A stretch of DNA of 64,000 nucleotides from Streptomyces rubradiris (GCF_016860525.1 NZ_BNEA01000001.1:496001-560000); one strand, 5' to 3'; positions 51,452-59,673 are shown, numbered from the stretch's first letter. Program-made: numbers and translations. The notes: generated by a model not told the origin, from the sequence alone.

Positions 51452-52589
51452 CGTCCTTCTCCTCTCGCCGGGGCTGTCCCAGGTCGGGCACGAGGTCCAT
51501 GGGGGTGGTGAGCACCAGCCGGTCCCGCAGGAGCGCGGGAAGCGCATCGGTGAAGGCCTGCCGGTAGCCGTCCCGTCCGGCGAGCGCGTCGGGGACCACG
51601 ACGAGGGTGCGGTCCGCGAGGGGTGTGTTGTCGGTGAGATGGGCTGCGAGGAGCGCCGGCTGCAGGCGGTCGTACACCTGGATGTCCACGATGCGGGGGC
51701 CGGTGTCCCTGAGCCGGTAGGCGGGCAGAGGACCGGGCAGGGGCTCGTACGCGACTTCGGCGCGCTCCAGTGCCTCCCGAGCGGCTTCGTCGGTGCGGTG
51801 CGGCAGTACGAGGTACCACCGCAGCGAGCGCTGCAGGATCCACGCCTGGTCCGGCTCACGGATGAGCCGCGGAGGGGCATCGCACGGGCAGTCCTCCCCC
51901 TCGCACCAGACTTCCGCGCCGGTGCCGGACGGTCCGGGTACGGGCACGGTACTGTCCCGGGGCAGCGCAGGGAGCCTGCACGAGGGGCAGTACAGGAAGT
52001 CTCCGTCGACGAGCAGGAACTCGGGCAACGGACCGTAGAGGCTCTTGACCCGGCTCCAGACGGCCCTGTTCCAACCCGGCGCGAAGCGGTCCTGCTGGTG
52101 GACGACCGGGTGACGCGCCAGGAACGCCCGGCACTGCCGGTAGCTCTCCTCCGTTCCACTCCGCGCGTGCAGGTCCCCGAGGAGCGCGCGGGCGCGGGCC
52201 GCCACGCCTCCGTCCGGTCCGTGCGAGGCCACCTCGAGACACGACCGGGTCGGCATCCGGCCGACCCGGTGCACCAGCGTGGTGCCCGGCGAGACCAGGG
52301 AGGAGGGGACCGCGAAGAGTGGGTCGTCGGACGGCCTGGTCTGGCACCACTCCCACAGCTCCGGAAGACTCCTCGGCGGCGCCTCCCCCGCGTCGAGGCA
52401 GCGCATCACCGTGTGATCCAGCGCCCGCTGGGCGAGGTCGGGATAGGGCAGGGTGAAGGAGCGCAGCCCTTGGACCTCGGAGAGAGCCGCCACCATGCGG
52501 GCGAGTTCGCCGAAGAGGTCGCTGCCCACGCCCTCGGGCGCCTCGCCGGCGTCCGGCCGATCGGCCCGGCCGGCCGAGGCCGCCCTCAT
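51444..52589 (-). CDS. pPIWI-RE-associated REase-fold protein with zinc ribbon
   Basis: A 381-residue protein, coupled by ATGA overlap to the nuclease gene upstream and 8-bp overlap to the helicase downstream. A central zinc ribbon (YCPSC ... WCEGEDCPC) follows the helical N-terminal part (SLPELWEWCQTRPSDDPLFA; WSRVKSLYGPLPEFLLVDGD). The C-terminal ~110 residues look like the REase domain of pPIWI-RE islands: RIVDIQVYDRLQPALLAAHL, then RTLVVVPDALAGRDGYRQAF. The motif reads VDIQ, with Gln where a catalytic Lys usually stands, so activity is uncertain. The assignment rests on recalled family features plus operon context. Confidence 0.78.
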   Translation of the reverse strand: MRAASAGRADRPDAGEAPEGVGSDLFGELARMVAALSEVQGLRSFTLPYPDLAQRALDHTVMRCLDAGEAPPRSLPELWEWCQTRPSDDPLFAVPSSLVSPGTTLVHRVGRMPTRSCLEVASHGPDGGVAARARALLGDLHARSGTEESYRQCRAFLARHPVVHQQDRFAPGWNRAVWSRVKSLYGPLPEFLLVDGDFLYCPSCRLPALPRDSTVPVPGPSGTGAEVWCEGEDCPCDAPPRLIREPDQAWILQRSLRWYLVLPHRTDEAAREALERAEVAYEPLPGPLPAYRLRDTGPRIVDIQVYDRLQPALLAAHLTDNTPLADRTLVVVPDALAGRDGYRQAFTDALPALLRDRLVLTTPMDLVPDLGQPRREEKDDA

Positions 52590-54148
52590 GCCGCGGCCTC
52601 GCTGACGGACGACGCCGTACACCAGCGGGCCACTTCGCACCGCTCGCAGGAGCGTCCGGGCCGGGCCGCGTACTGGTCGTCCCCGTGCCAGTCGGCCACC
52701 ATCGCCCGCAGTACCTTCTCGGCGGTGACCCGATTGGCCGGGGCGAAGGGATCGATGATCTCCAGGTCGGCGCCGCCGGGGCGCAGCACCTCCAGCTCGA
52801 CCCGCGCGCGGAACGGATCACCGCCCAGGTCACCGCGGGCGATCAGCACGACGGCCAGGGCCAACTGCGGATAACGCTCCAGCAGGGGGCGGTCGGACCG
52901 CCGATCGGTGACGGAGGTCTTGGTCTCGCGCCACACCCATGACCCGGCATCCCGGTAGAGCAGGTCGGGCGCGGCCAGGACCACCACGTCGGCGGCTGTG
53001 TCGTGCCGCACCACCCGGGGCTCGGTCCGCACATCCGTACCGTCCCTGACGTACCGCAGCGGACAGACCGCGGCGTGTCGCCGCAACAGCAGGGCGCCGA
53101 GTGCGCGTTCGTGTGCGGGCAGGTCGAATCCCTCCGGTACCCACTCCTCGGGAACCTCGACCGTGCAGGGCCGAGGCGATCCGTGGGCGTGCCGTTCGGC
53201 GAGGTAGGCGTGCAGCGCCCGGCCGCGCTCGGCCGTCACCTCGCGTTCGACGGAATCCGCCGTGGGCAGGTGCAGCCGGCGCATATGGTCACGCGCCGGG
53301 CAGGCTCGGTAGGCCCGCCCGTTGGTGACCGACCAGGTGCGGCGGGGCCGGTCGTGCGCCTCGATGCCCAGCAGTCCGGGCGCTGTGCGCAGGGCCGGGC
53401 ACACCGACAGGTAGGGGCATCCGCCACAGGCGGACCCCGGGCGGTATTCCCGTCCGTCCAGTACGCCGGCCAGGGCAGCGGGGCCGTGTTCGCGGTACCG
53501 GGCGCGCGCCTCTTCCCGGCTTCCCGCGAAGAGTTCCCGCGTACGGCCGTCGAAGAGCGCGAACTCCACGATCCGTACGTGCTCCGGCGGTGGTCCGGGG
53601 GCGCCCTCGGCCAGCACCAGGGCGACGGCCGCGGTGAACCCGTGGGGCGGCAGGTCCCGCAGGCGGTGCACGGGCAGACGAAGCTCGCGGTAGGCACCGT
53701 CGGGGGAGGCCAGGCAGCGGCCCCACACGGTGAGGCGGTACTCCTGGGCGTCGCGCGGGTCGGGACCGGACGGCCGGTAGCGGTACGTCCACGGCTCGGG
53801 CACCTCGTGCAGGGGGCGTTCCGGGTCGAGGGGGAAGGCCGCCTCGTACAACGTCACGCCGTGCTCCGACCAGGTCCGCAGGCCGTCGTGCAAGGGCCCG
53901 GTACGTGTCCGGGGCGGGTGGCCGGCAGGCCCCGAACGGATGTCGCAGGCAGCCATGAAGGGGCCCAGAGCGAAGTGCTCCAACCGCTCACGGCGCCGCG
54001 GTACGGGGTCGGTGGTGTGGTAGCCGTGGGTCTTGAGAGCGTCAGCGGCAGGGCATCGGAACTCTCCCCCCTTGAACATCCCGGCGGATACCGTGATGAC
54101 ATCGGACGTGCGGGTCACCCCGTCGGGGGGCAGCCATGGCTGTGACAT
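52586..54148 (-). CDS. PD-(D/E)XK nuclease, RecB/Cas4-like, with Fe-S-type cysteine clusters
   Basis: A 520-residue protein, first gene of the pPIWI-RE operon. Two cysteine-rich knots: SACGGCPYLSVCPAL (about residue 285) and, near the C-terminus, SCERCEVARWC, the spacing expected for Cas4/AddB-type iron-sulfur nucleases. The catalytic core is DVVVLAAPDLLYRD (Asp) and WVWRETKTSVTDRR (E-x-K), followed by LLERYPQLALAVVL (QxxxY-like). The ATG at 54148 has GGAG 7 nt upstream; an ATG at 54160 is an alternative. It overlaps the next gene by 4 bp. The canonical pPIWI-RE island has three genes, so this nuclease may be a fourth component. Confidence 0.82.
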   Translation of the reverse strand: MSQPWLPPDGVTRTSDVITVSAGMFKGGEFRCPAADALKTHGYHTTDPVPRRRERLEHFALGPFMAACDIRSGPAGHPPRTRTGPLHDGLRTWSEHGVTLYEAAFPLDPERPLHEVPEPWTYRYRPSGPDPRDAQEYRLTVWGRCLASPDGAYRELRLPVHRLRDLPPHGFTAAVALVLAEGAPGPPPEHVRIVEFALFDGRTRELFAGSREEARARYREHGPAALAGVLDGREYRPGSACGGCPYLSVCPALRTAPGLLGIEAHDRPRRTWSVTNGRAYRACPARDHMRRLHLPTADSVEREVTAERGRALHAYLAERHAHGSPRPCTVEVPEEWVPEGFDLPAHERALGALLLRRHAAVCPLRYVRDGTDVRTEPRVVRHDTAADVVVLAAPDLLYRDAGSWVWRETKTSVTDRRSDRPLLERYPQLALAVVLIARGDLGGDPFRARVELEVLRPGGADLEIIDPFAPANRVTAEKVLRAMVADWHGDDQYAARPGRSCERCEVARWCTASSVSEAAA

Positions 54149-54181
54149 TTCATGCTCCATTTCCGTACGGAGGAAAGGTGG

Positions 54182-55090
54182 ATGGCCGTGAGGGAGATCG
54201 AGGAGGTCGGCGATGTGGAGAGGCGCTACGAAGTGCTGGACATGGTCGGCGACGGCGGCCAAGGCGACCTTTTCCTCGGGCGTGACCGCATCAGCGGGCA
54301 GAAGGTGGCGTTGAAGCTTCAGAAGGCCCGGGACCTCGGACCCGAGAGCGATTTCCACTGGGCCGGCAATGAACTCCTCAAAGAGGGATCACGCATGATG
54401 ATGCTGACGGGAATCCAGGCGATTCCCGAAGTCATCGCCACGGGGACACACCGGCGACGCCGGTGCCTGGTCATGGAATTTGTCGAAGGGCACCAACTGC
54501 AGAAGGTCCTGTCGGCGGCCCTGCCCGTTAGGGATCCTGGGACCGTTGCGGCCGTCATCGGCCAACTGTGCGAAATTCTGGCAGAAGTCCACGACCGGAA
54601 TCTGGTGCACTGCGATCTCAAGCCCGAGAACGTCATCGTGCAGCCGGACGGCCGTCTCCGGCTCATTGACATGGGACACGCGGTCGTGGCGGGTCAGGAG
54701 ACGGAATACGCACGCGGCACGCGCGGCTGGGCCTCCCCCGAGCAGTCCGACGCGTGCCCGTCAGGTCTGACGCGGCAAGCGGACATCTTCGCACTCGGCT
54801 GCATCCTGCTGGAGATGACCGTGATGCGCCTGCCCTACGGTGGACAGGACGAGCGGGCGGAAGAGGGCACCCCGGTGCTGCCTGCCGATCGGCTCGCCAA
54901 ACTACCCCCGGAGTTCGCCTCCCTGGCGCTGTGGATGGTCCGGTGGAAGGCGACGGAGCGCCCCACGGATGTCCGTGAAGTGTTCGATCGGCTCCGCTGC
55001 TACCTACCCCAGCTTTGCTCGCAACGGCCATCGAAGCCCCTGCGCCCGGACCCGACCGAGTACTACCGCACGCATCCGCCCCGGCTCTGA
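54182..55090 (+). CDS. Soluble Hanks-type serine/threonine protein kinase
   Basis: A 302-residue kinase with all core motifs: Gly loop VGDGGQGDLF (22-31), lysine K45 in VALKLQK, HCDLKPEN (143-150), DMG instead of DFG (163-165), and WASPEQ in place of APE. There is no transmembrane segment, sensor domain or long tail, unlike PknB/AfsK; the C-terminal ~30 residues are a short Pro-rich tail. The ATG at 54182 follows GGAGGAAAGG. Its start is 33 bp from the divergent nuclease start, so the two share a promoter region that must extend into coding sequence. It converges on an AfsR-like STAND gene 30 bp away, an obvious candidate substrate. Confidence 0.92.
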   Translation: MAVREIEEVGDVERRYEVLDMVGDGGQGDLFLGRDRISGQKVALKLQKARDLGPESDFHWAGNELLKEGSRMMMLTGIQAIPEVIATGTHRRRRCLVMEFVEGHQLQKVLSAALPVRDPGTVAAVIGQLCEILAEVHDRNLVHCDLKPENVIVQPDGRLRLIDMGHAVVAGQETEYARGTRGWASPEQSDACPSGLTRQADIFALGCILLEMTVMRLPYGGQDERAEEGTPVLPADRLAKLPPEFASLALWMVRWKATERPTDVREVFDRLRCYLPQLCSQRPSKPLRPDPTEYYRTHPPRL

Positions 55091-55100
55091 CGGTGAGCCG
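55082..55100. terminator. Small hairpin between convergent kinase and STAND genes
   Basis: CGGCTC (55082-55087) and GAGCCG (55095-55100) with a 7-nt loop spanning the kinase stop codon. Weak. Confidence 0.3.
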
Positions 55101-55120
55101 ACGGTCGCCGATCGGGCGGG

Positions 55121-57880
55121 TCACCTCAGCCCTTCCAGCCGCTCTCGGACCTCCCGCACCCCCTCACCGTCCATCAGCTCACGCAGCACGATGACTCTCT
55201 CCAGCTCCCGCACCGCCGCGTCGGTGTCACCGGCGGACACCAGGACATCAGCGAAGAGCATCCTTACCTTGTCCTCGTTGGGCCAGTTCTCCTGTTCGCG
55301 GTAGATGTCGGAGGCCTGCCGGTACAGGGTGATGGCCTCGTCCCGTTCGGAACGGGCCAGGTGCACCTTGGCCAGGGTGAACAGCACATCGGCCAGGCCG
55401 CTGCGCTCCGTCGTGCGCCCCACCACGCCCAGGGCGTCGGCGCACCGACGGAGCGCCTGCTCGAGCTCGCCCCGGTCGAGGTCGATCGCACCGAGGACGT
55501 TCAGAACAGCCGCCTCCCCGACCCGGTCGGACACCTCCCGGCACAACTCCAGTGCGCGGCCGAGCGCTTCCTCCGCTCCCATCCGGTCGCCCTGCTTGCG
55601 CAGGGTGAGTCCGAGCCGGTGCAGCGTACGGGCCAGACTCAGCCGGCCTTCCGCGCTGCGGTCCTCCTCGCTGAGCCGGACGGCCCTGCGCAGGTTGCCC
55701 ACAGCCAAGTCGTACTCACCGAGCCGCCAGTGGGTCCCTGCCAGCGACCGGTAGACCATGGCGCGATCGACCGGGCCGGCGACGGTCTCCGCCGCCTCGG
55801 CGGCGTACCGGAGGTTCTGTCGCGCATCATCGAGCAGGCGGCGGCGCCACTGGTAGATGACCAGGGCCATCGGAAGCAGCCACACGTACTGGTCGATACG
55901 CCGATTGATCGCCAAGTGAATGCCTCGCTGGACGGCGGGGTACTCCTCGTCCAGGAACGCCATCGCCTCCGCGAGGTCCGCGGGGTCGGTGACCCTGACC
56001 GCTCCGGGCTCACCGATGGGCAGGGTGCGTTCCCGGTCGAGCACCCGGTCGCAGGCTCGGACGTTGTGCAACTGGTGTTCCAGCACCTGCCGTACGGTCG
56101 CCCGCTCGATCTCCGCGTTCTCTCCGTCCGGCACCGGCCGCACGTGCCGAAGGGCGAAGGCCCGCACGAGGTCGTGCAGCCCGTAGCGGTCGCCGTGACG
56201 TTCCACCAGGTTCGCCGCCACGAGGTCCACCAGGGCCCGGTCGGTACGCGTCCCTTCGTCCACTGCCCGTCCCAGATCCATCACCGCCTCCCAGGAAGCG
56301 CTGGGCCCGGGATGGACGGCGAGCTGCCACAGCAGCAGCCGGGCTTCCTCATTCAGCACGCGCACGGAGCAGTTGAGCGCGGCGCGGACCGACAGTTCGT
56401 GCTCGGGCAGGTCCAGGGTGTCCAGCTTCGCCCGCTCCAGCTCCTTCTCCATCTCCCGCACCAGGGCAGGGAGGGTGTGCAGCGGACGCGCACCGACCTC
56501 CAAGAGCCGGGCCACCACCACGAGGGCCAACGGCAGCCGACCGCAGAGGTGGACCAGCTTGCTGAAGGGCACGGCGTGCTTGGCCCGGTCCTCGGCCGAC
56601 ACTTTCTCCTGGAGTACCTCCAGGGCGTCCGCCTCGTGCAGCGGCTCCATCTTGCGGAACAGCACCTTTCTCTCGGACTGCAGCCGAAAGAGGTCGTTAC
56701 GACTGGTGACGATCACGGCACAGGTACCGTCTCCGGGAAGCAGCGGCAGCACCTGCTGGGCGCTGAGCGCGTCGTCGAGGACGATGAGCACCGACCGGTG
56801 GGCCAGCGCCGACCGCAGCGCGTTGCTCTTGCTCTCCGTTCCGGTCACCGTGGTGTAAGGCGGCAGCGCGGCCAGAAAGCCGTCCAGGATCTCGTCCGGT
56901 TCGGCGGGCCGCACATCCCCGTCGGCGAATCCGTTCAGTTCGCCGCGCAGCACCCCGTCGGGAAACCGCTCCCGCAGCCGACCGGCGAGGGTCTCGGCCA
57001 CCGTGGTCTTCCCGACGCCCGCCATGCCGCTGATCAGGACCAGCGCCAGATTGCCGGCGTCCTGTTCCTCGCACACGGCCTCGAAGAGGTCACCGATCAG
57101 CTCGTCCTGCCCGATCGGCTTGCGCCTGCCGCCGGGCAACTGGTCGGGAACGGGGGGCAGGAGCACCCCGCCCGGCCGACGGCTCTCTCCCCGGACCTGG
57201 TCGATGGCGCTCTGTACATCGACATCCGCTTTTCCGTTGCGCTTCTCCCACTTCTTGATGAGCCGCTCACGTCGGGACTCCGGCAGGTCTGCGTGGGCGA
57301 GCAAGTAGAACCGGAAGATCTGCGGCAATTCCGGCGCGCGCTCGAACCATTTCTCCGTCTCCTCGCGCAGCCATTTGACCTCCCAGGACCTGTAGGCTGC
57401 GTCCAGCCGCGCGTACACGGCGGCCATCAACTCGGCCCGTAGCTCCTCCCGACGCAAGTGGAAGCCGGTCTCGGACAGTCCGTGCAGCGGTTCGTCCTCG
57501 CCGTTCCACTCCTCCAAGGCCGCGCCGAGCAGCTCGAACTGCGCTTTACAGGTCAGCCCCTCAGCCTGCTTCACCTTTTCGCGAAAACGAAGCAGGTCGA
57601 CGTCTCCCACCGGGACGCGGAGCGTGCAGTAACCCGACTTGCCGCTATGGGGCACGGACTCCTGGCCCAGCCGCTTCCGCAGGTCGGCGACGACACGGTC
57701 AACCCGGACGCCGACATCCTCGTCGCCCTCCCAGAGGACCTCGGCTATCTCCTTCCTGGTACACCGGCAGCCTGGTGAGGTCACCAGGAGGGCGAACAGA
57801 GCCGCCACCTTCGACCCTTCGACCACCCTTCTGCCGCCGTCCCCTTCCGCTCGCACCGGACCCAGCACGTACCCCTCCAT
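55121..57880 (-). CDS. AfsR-like STAND regulator: winged helix, BTAD, NB-ARC ATPase, TPR
   Basis: A 919-residue protein. An OmpR/SARP-type winged-helix region (about 1-90: SKVAALFALLVTSPGCRCTR, VGVRVDRVVADLRKRLG) is followed by a BTAD-like helical domain (about 95-230). The NB-ARC ATPase has Walker A GMAGVGKTTVAETLA, Walker B SVLIVLDDALS, VIVTSRNDLF, CGRLPLALVV and the MHD-like GLHDLVRAFA. The C-terminal ~270 residues are tetratricopeptide repeats (YRSLAGTHWRLGEYDLAVGN; LHRLGLTLRKQGDRMGAEEA). This is the AfsR architecture; AfsR is activated by the kinase AfsK. The ATG at 57880 has GGGGAGG upstream. It converges on the kinase gene. Confidence 0.9.
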   Translation of the reverse strand: MEGYVLGPVRAEGDGGRRVVEGSKVAALFALLVTSPGCRCTRKEIAEVLWEGDEDVGVRVDRVVADLRKRLGQESVPHSGKSGYCTLRVPVGDVDLLRFREKVKQAEGLTCKAQFELLGAALEEWNGEDEPLHGLSETGFHLRREELRAELMAAVYARLDAAYRSWEVKWLREETEKWFERAPELPQIFRFYLLAHADLPESRRERLIKKWEKRNGKADVDVQSAIDQVRGESRRPGGVLLPPVPDQLPGGRRKPIGQDELIGDLFEAVCEEQDAGNLALVLISGMAGVGKTTVAETLAGRLRERFPDGVLRGELNGFADGDVRPAEPDEILDGFLAALPPYTTVTGTESKSNALRSALAHRSVLIVLDDALSAQQVLPLLPGDGTCAVIVTSRNDLFRLQSERKVLFRKMEPLHEADALEVLQEKVSAEDRAKHAVPFSKLVHLCGRLPLALVVVARLLEVGARPLHTLPALVREMEKELERAKLDTLDLPEHELSVRAALNCSVRVLNEEARLLLWQLAVHPGPSASWEAVMDLGRAVDEGTRTDRALVDLVAANLVERHGDRYGLHDLVRAFALRHVRPVPDGENAEIERATVRQVLEHQLHNVRACDRVLDRERTLPIGEPGAVRVTDPADLAEAMAFLDEEYPAVQRGIHLAINRRIDQYVWLLPMALVIYQWRRRLLDDARQNLRYAAEAAETVAGPVDRAMVYRSLAGTHWRLGEYDLAVGNLRRAVRLSEEDRSAEGRLSLARTLHRLGLTLRKQGDRMGAEEALGRALELCREVSDRVGEAAVLNVLGAIDLDRGELEQALRRCADALGVVGRTTERSGLADVLFTLAKVHLARSERDEAITLYRQASDIYREQENWPNEDKVRMLFADVLVSAGDTDAAVRELERVIVLRELMDGEGVREVRERLEGLR

Positions 57881-58124
57881 CGACCTCCCCCTCACCGCGC
57901 CGCAGTCAGTGATCCGGCCCCTCGCCGGCGCCCCTTCATCTGTGCGCCGCGCTGTGCCGCTTCACACGCGCTTGCTTCTTCACGCCCCCGAGGACTCAGT
58001 TATCCCTCAGTTTTGGCTCTGCGGCCCCGCTTCACCCCCGGGCACGATGGCACCAGCCGCTCGCAGAAGCACGAAACGGCGGCTTAGTCATCCAACGACT
58101 CATCAGAGAGGAACCACGAACCCG

Positions 58125-58283
58125 ATGAACAGCCGTCAGCGCAACCGCCGGGCAGCCCGTCTGCGCCAGTCCCCCGACTGGCCGCCGAGCCGCCGCCGGC
58201 GTACGGCCGTCCGGACCGAGGACACCACCCCGTCGACCCCGCCCACCGAGGCGCCGGACACCTCGTCCTCCGAGACCGCCTGA
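58125..58283 (+). CDS. Small basic peptide, 52 aa
   Basis: ATG at 58125 with GAGAGGAA about 11 nt upstream; the peptide begins MNSRQRNRRAARLRQSPDWP and is strongly basic in its first 30 residues, then Thr/Ser/Pro-rich and acidic to the end (TPPTEAPDTSSSETA). A perfect 12-bp terminator hairpin begins 12 bp after the stop, which supports a real short transcript. It is divergent from the STAND gene (244 bp between starts). Unknown; it could be a DNA/RNA-binding or toxin/antitoxin-like peptide, but nothing in the sequence proves that. Confidence 0.6.
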   Translation: MNSRQRNRRAARLRQSPDWPPSRRRRTAVRTEDTTPSTPPTEAPDTSSSETA

Positions 58284-58295
58284 GCGCAACAGTTC

Positions 58296-58324
58296 GTGGG
58301 TGCCCGTTCTGTACGGGCACCCAC
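58296..58324 (+). terminator. Perfect 12-bp intrinsic hairpin after the 52-aa gene
   Basis: GTGGGTGCCCGT (58296-58307), TCTGT loop, ACGGGCACCCAC (58313-58324). No T-run, typical of Streptomyces terminators. Confidence 0.75.
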
Positions 58325-58587
58325 CAGCCTCGCGAACTTCGTCACCGGCGAGCTCGCGGCCTGGCTGCCGCGCTTGCTACACGCTCGTGGTCAAAGGCGG
58401 CGTTACCTGGTCGAGAAGACCACTACCGCATGCTCACGCATCAAAGTGAGGCTGGTGGGACTCTTTTCCGCTTGACGCGGATATGAGGCGGTATGTCCCC
58501 ACCACAGGACACACCTCATCCAGCATCTCGGTATCTCCAGCACCTCAGGACTCAGGTTTCCGTAGTCCGAAGAGAGGACATTTCCTG

Positions 58588-59355
58588 ATGTATCCACCGC
58601 ACAGCAGTGCGTTCGCCTCGGTGAGGCGGCACTTCGACGATCCCCGGACCAGTGACGCGGTCTTCGTGCTCGTCCCCACGGACGCCGACGAGGCTGATCC
58701 GGTCCGGCTGACCGCCGCCGAGACGCACGAGGCCTTGTACGGCTCCGGCTCCGACCCTCAGTTCGCCAACGCGGTCTGGAAGGAGGTCATCCGCACGGCG
58801 CAGAGCGACCTGACTCCAGACAGCACGGGGAAACTCCTGGCGATCTGGCTGGCCTTGCCCCGGTTGACGGGGACGGTCCACCGGGTCTGCACGCGCCTGC
58901 GGGCCGACCGGTCGGACGTGGAGGCCGAGATGGTCCTGGCTCTCCTGGAGAAGCTGGCGGATCGGGACGGCGCGAGCTGTCTCACCGACTCCTCCCTGCT
59001 GCACGCGGCGCGCGCCAGGGCGTGGCATCTCGCCCGGGAAGGGCTGCGGGAGCTTCCGTCCACCCAGATCGAACGCATCACCGAGGAGCACGCTCTCACT
59101 GCGTCCGGCGAGGAGGCGGACGCTCCGGCGGCGGAGAGCCTGGACGTACGGGTCGACCGTCCGGACGGCCCGGACGGGCTGTGCGCACCGCTGCGTTTCC
59201 GGGTGCGCCCGGAGCATCTGCGCCGACAGGGAATCTTCATCGACACCGACGACGGGTCGCAGGACCGGTCGGCGGGTCACAGCCCCGGGAAGAGGCGACG
59301 GGCCGGGCGCCGCGCGGACACCCGGCCGGTCCGGCCTGCGGGGAGGCGAGGGTGA
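58588..59355 (+). CDS. Hypothetical protein, 255 aa, paired with an excisionase-like HTH protein
   Basis: Not identified. ATG at 58588 with AGAGGAC upstream. The first ~180 residues are helical and folded: FASVRRHFDDPRTSDAVFVL, SDPQFANAVWKEVIRTAQ, LLAIWLALPRLTGTVHRVCT, RADRSDVEAEMVLALLEKLA. That last part vaguely recalls sigma-70 region 2-like helical proteins that accompany HTH genes in streptomycete genomes. The C-terminal ~40 residues are basic and disordered (SPGKRRRAGRRADTRPVRPA). Its stop overlaps the next gene's GTG by 4 bp (GTGA), so the two are translated together. Confidence 0.78.
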   Translation: MYPPHSSAFASVRRHFDDPRTSDAVFVLVPTDADEADPVRLTAAETHEALYGSGSDPQFANAVWKEVIRTAQSDLTPDSTGKLLAIWLALPRLTGTVHRVCTRLRADRSDVEAEMVLALLEKLADRDGASCLTDSSLLHAARARAWHLAREGLRELPSTQIERITEEHALTASGEEADAPAAESLDVRVDRPDGPDGLCAPLRFRVRPEHLRRQGIFIDTDDGSQDRSAGHSPGKRRRAGRRADTRPVRPAGRRG

Positions 59356-59627
59356 AGGATCCGGCAGAGGGCCGCCTCAGTTTCACGGAGATGTTCGACC
59401 TGCCCGTCGCAGTGGACCTGCGCACGGCGGCCCGAGCACTCGGAATCGGCTCGACGACCGCGTACCGGCTGATCCGCGAGCACGAGTTCCCCTGCCCCGT
59501 CCTCCGCATCGGACGTAGGTACAGGATTCCGACCAACGAGCTGATGCGCGCCCTGGGGATCGAGGACCGCCCGCTGTACAGCGTGGACCCGGAAGAGGAC
59601 ACGGACGATCCGAGCGTCGGCTTCTGA
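59352..59627 (+). CDS. Excisionase/MerR-like helix-turn-helix DNA-binding protein, 91 aa
   Basis: GTG at 59352 within the overlap GTGA of the preceding stop. The core is a MerR/excisionase-type winged helix: VDLRTAARALGIGSTTAYRL, IREHEFPCPVLRIGRRYRIP, TNELMRALGI. The short C-terminal tail is acidic (EEDTDDPSVGF). Such proteins direct integrase in integrative elements or act as small regulators; no integrase gene is in the window. A 16-bp perfect hairpin terminates the unit 10 bp after the stop. Confidence 0.85.
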   Translation: MKDPAEGRLSFTEMFDLPVAVDLRTAARALGIGSTTAYRLIREHEFPCPVLRIGRRYRIPTNELMRALGIEDRPLYSVDPEEDTDDPSVGF

Positions 59628-59637
59628 CGGTAACCAC

Positions 59638-59673
59638 CGTGCGGCTCCGTGGCATCGGCCACGGAGCCGCACG
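59638..59673 (+). terminator. Perfect 16-bp intrinsic hairpin
   Basis: CGTGCGGCTCCGTGGC (59638-59653), ATCG loop, GCCACGGAGCCGCACG (59658-59673). It directly follows the HTH gene. Confidence 0.8.
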
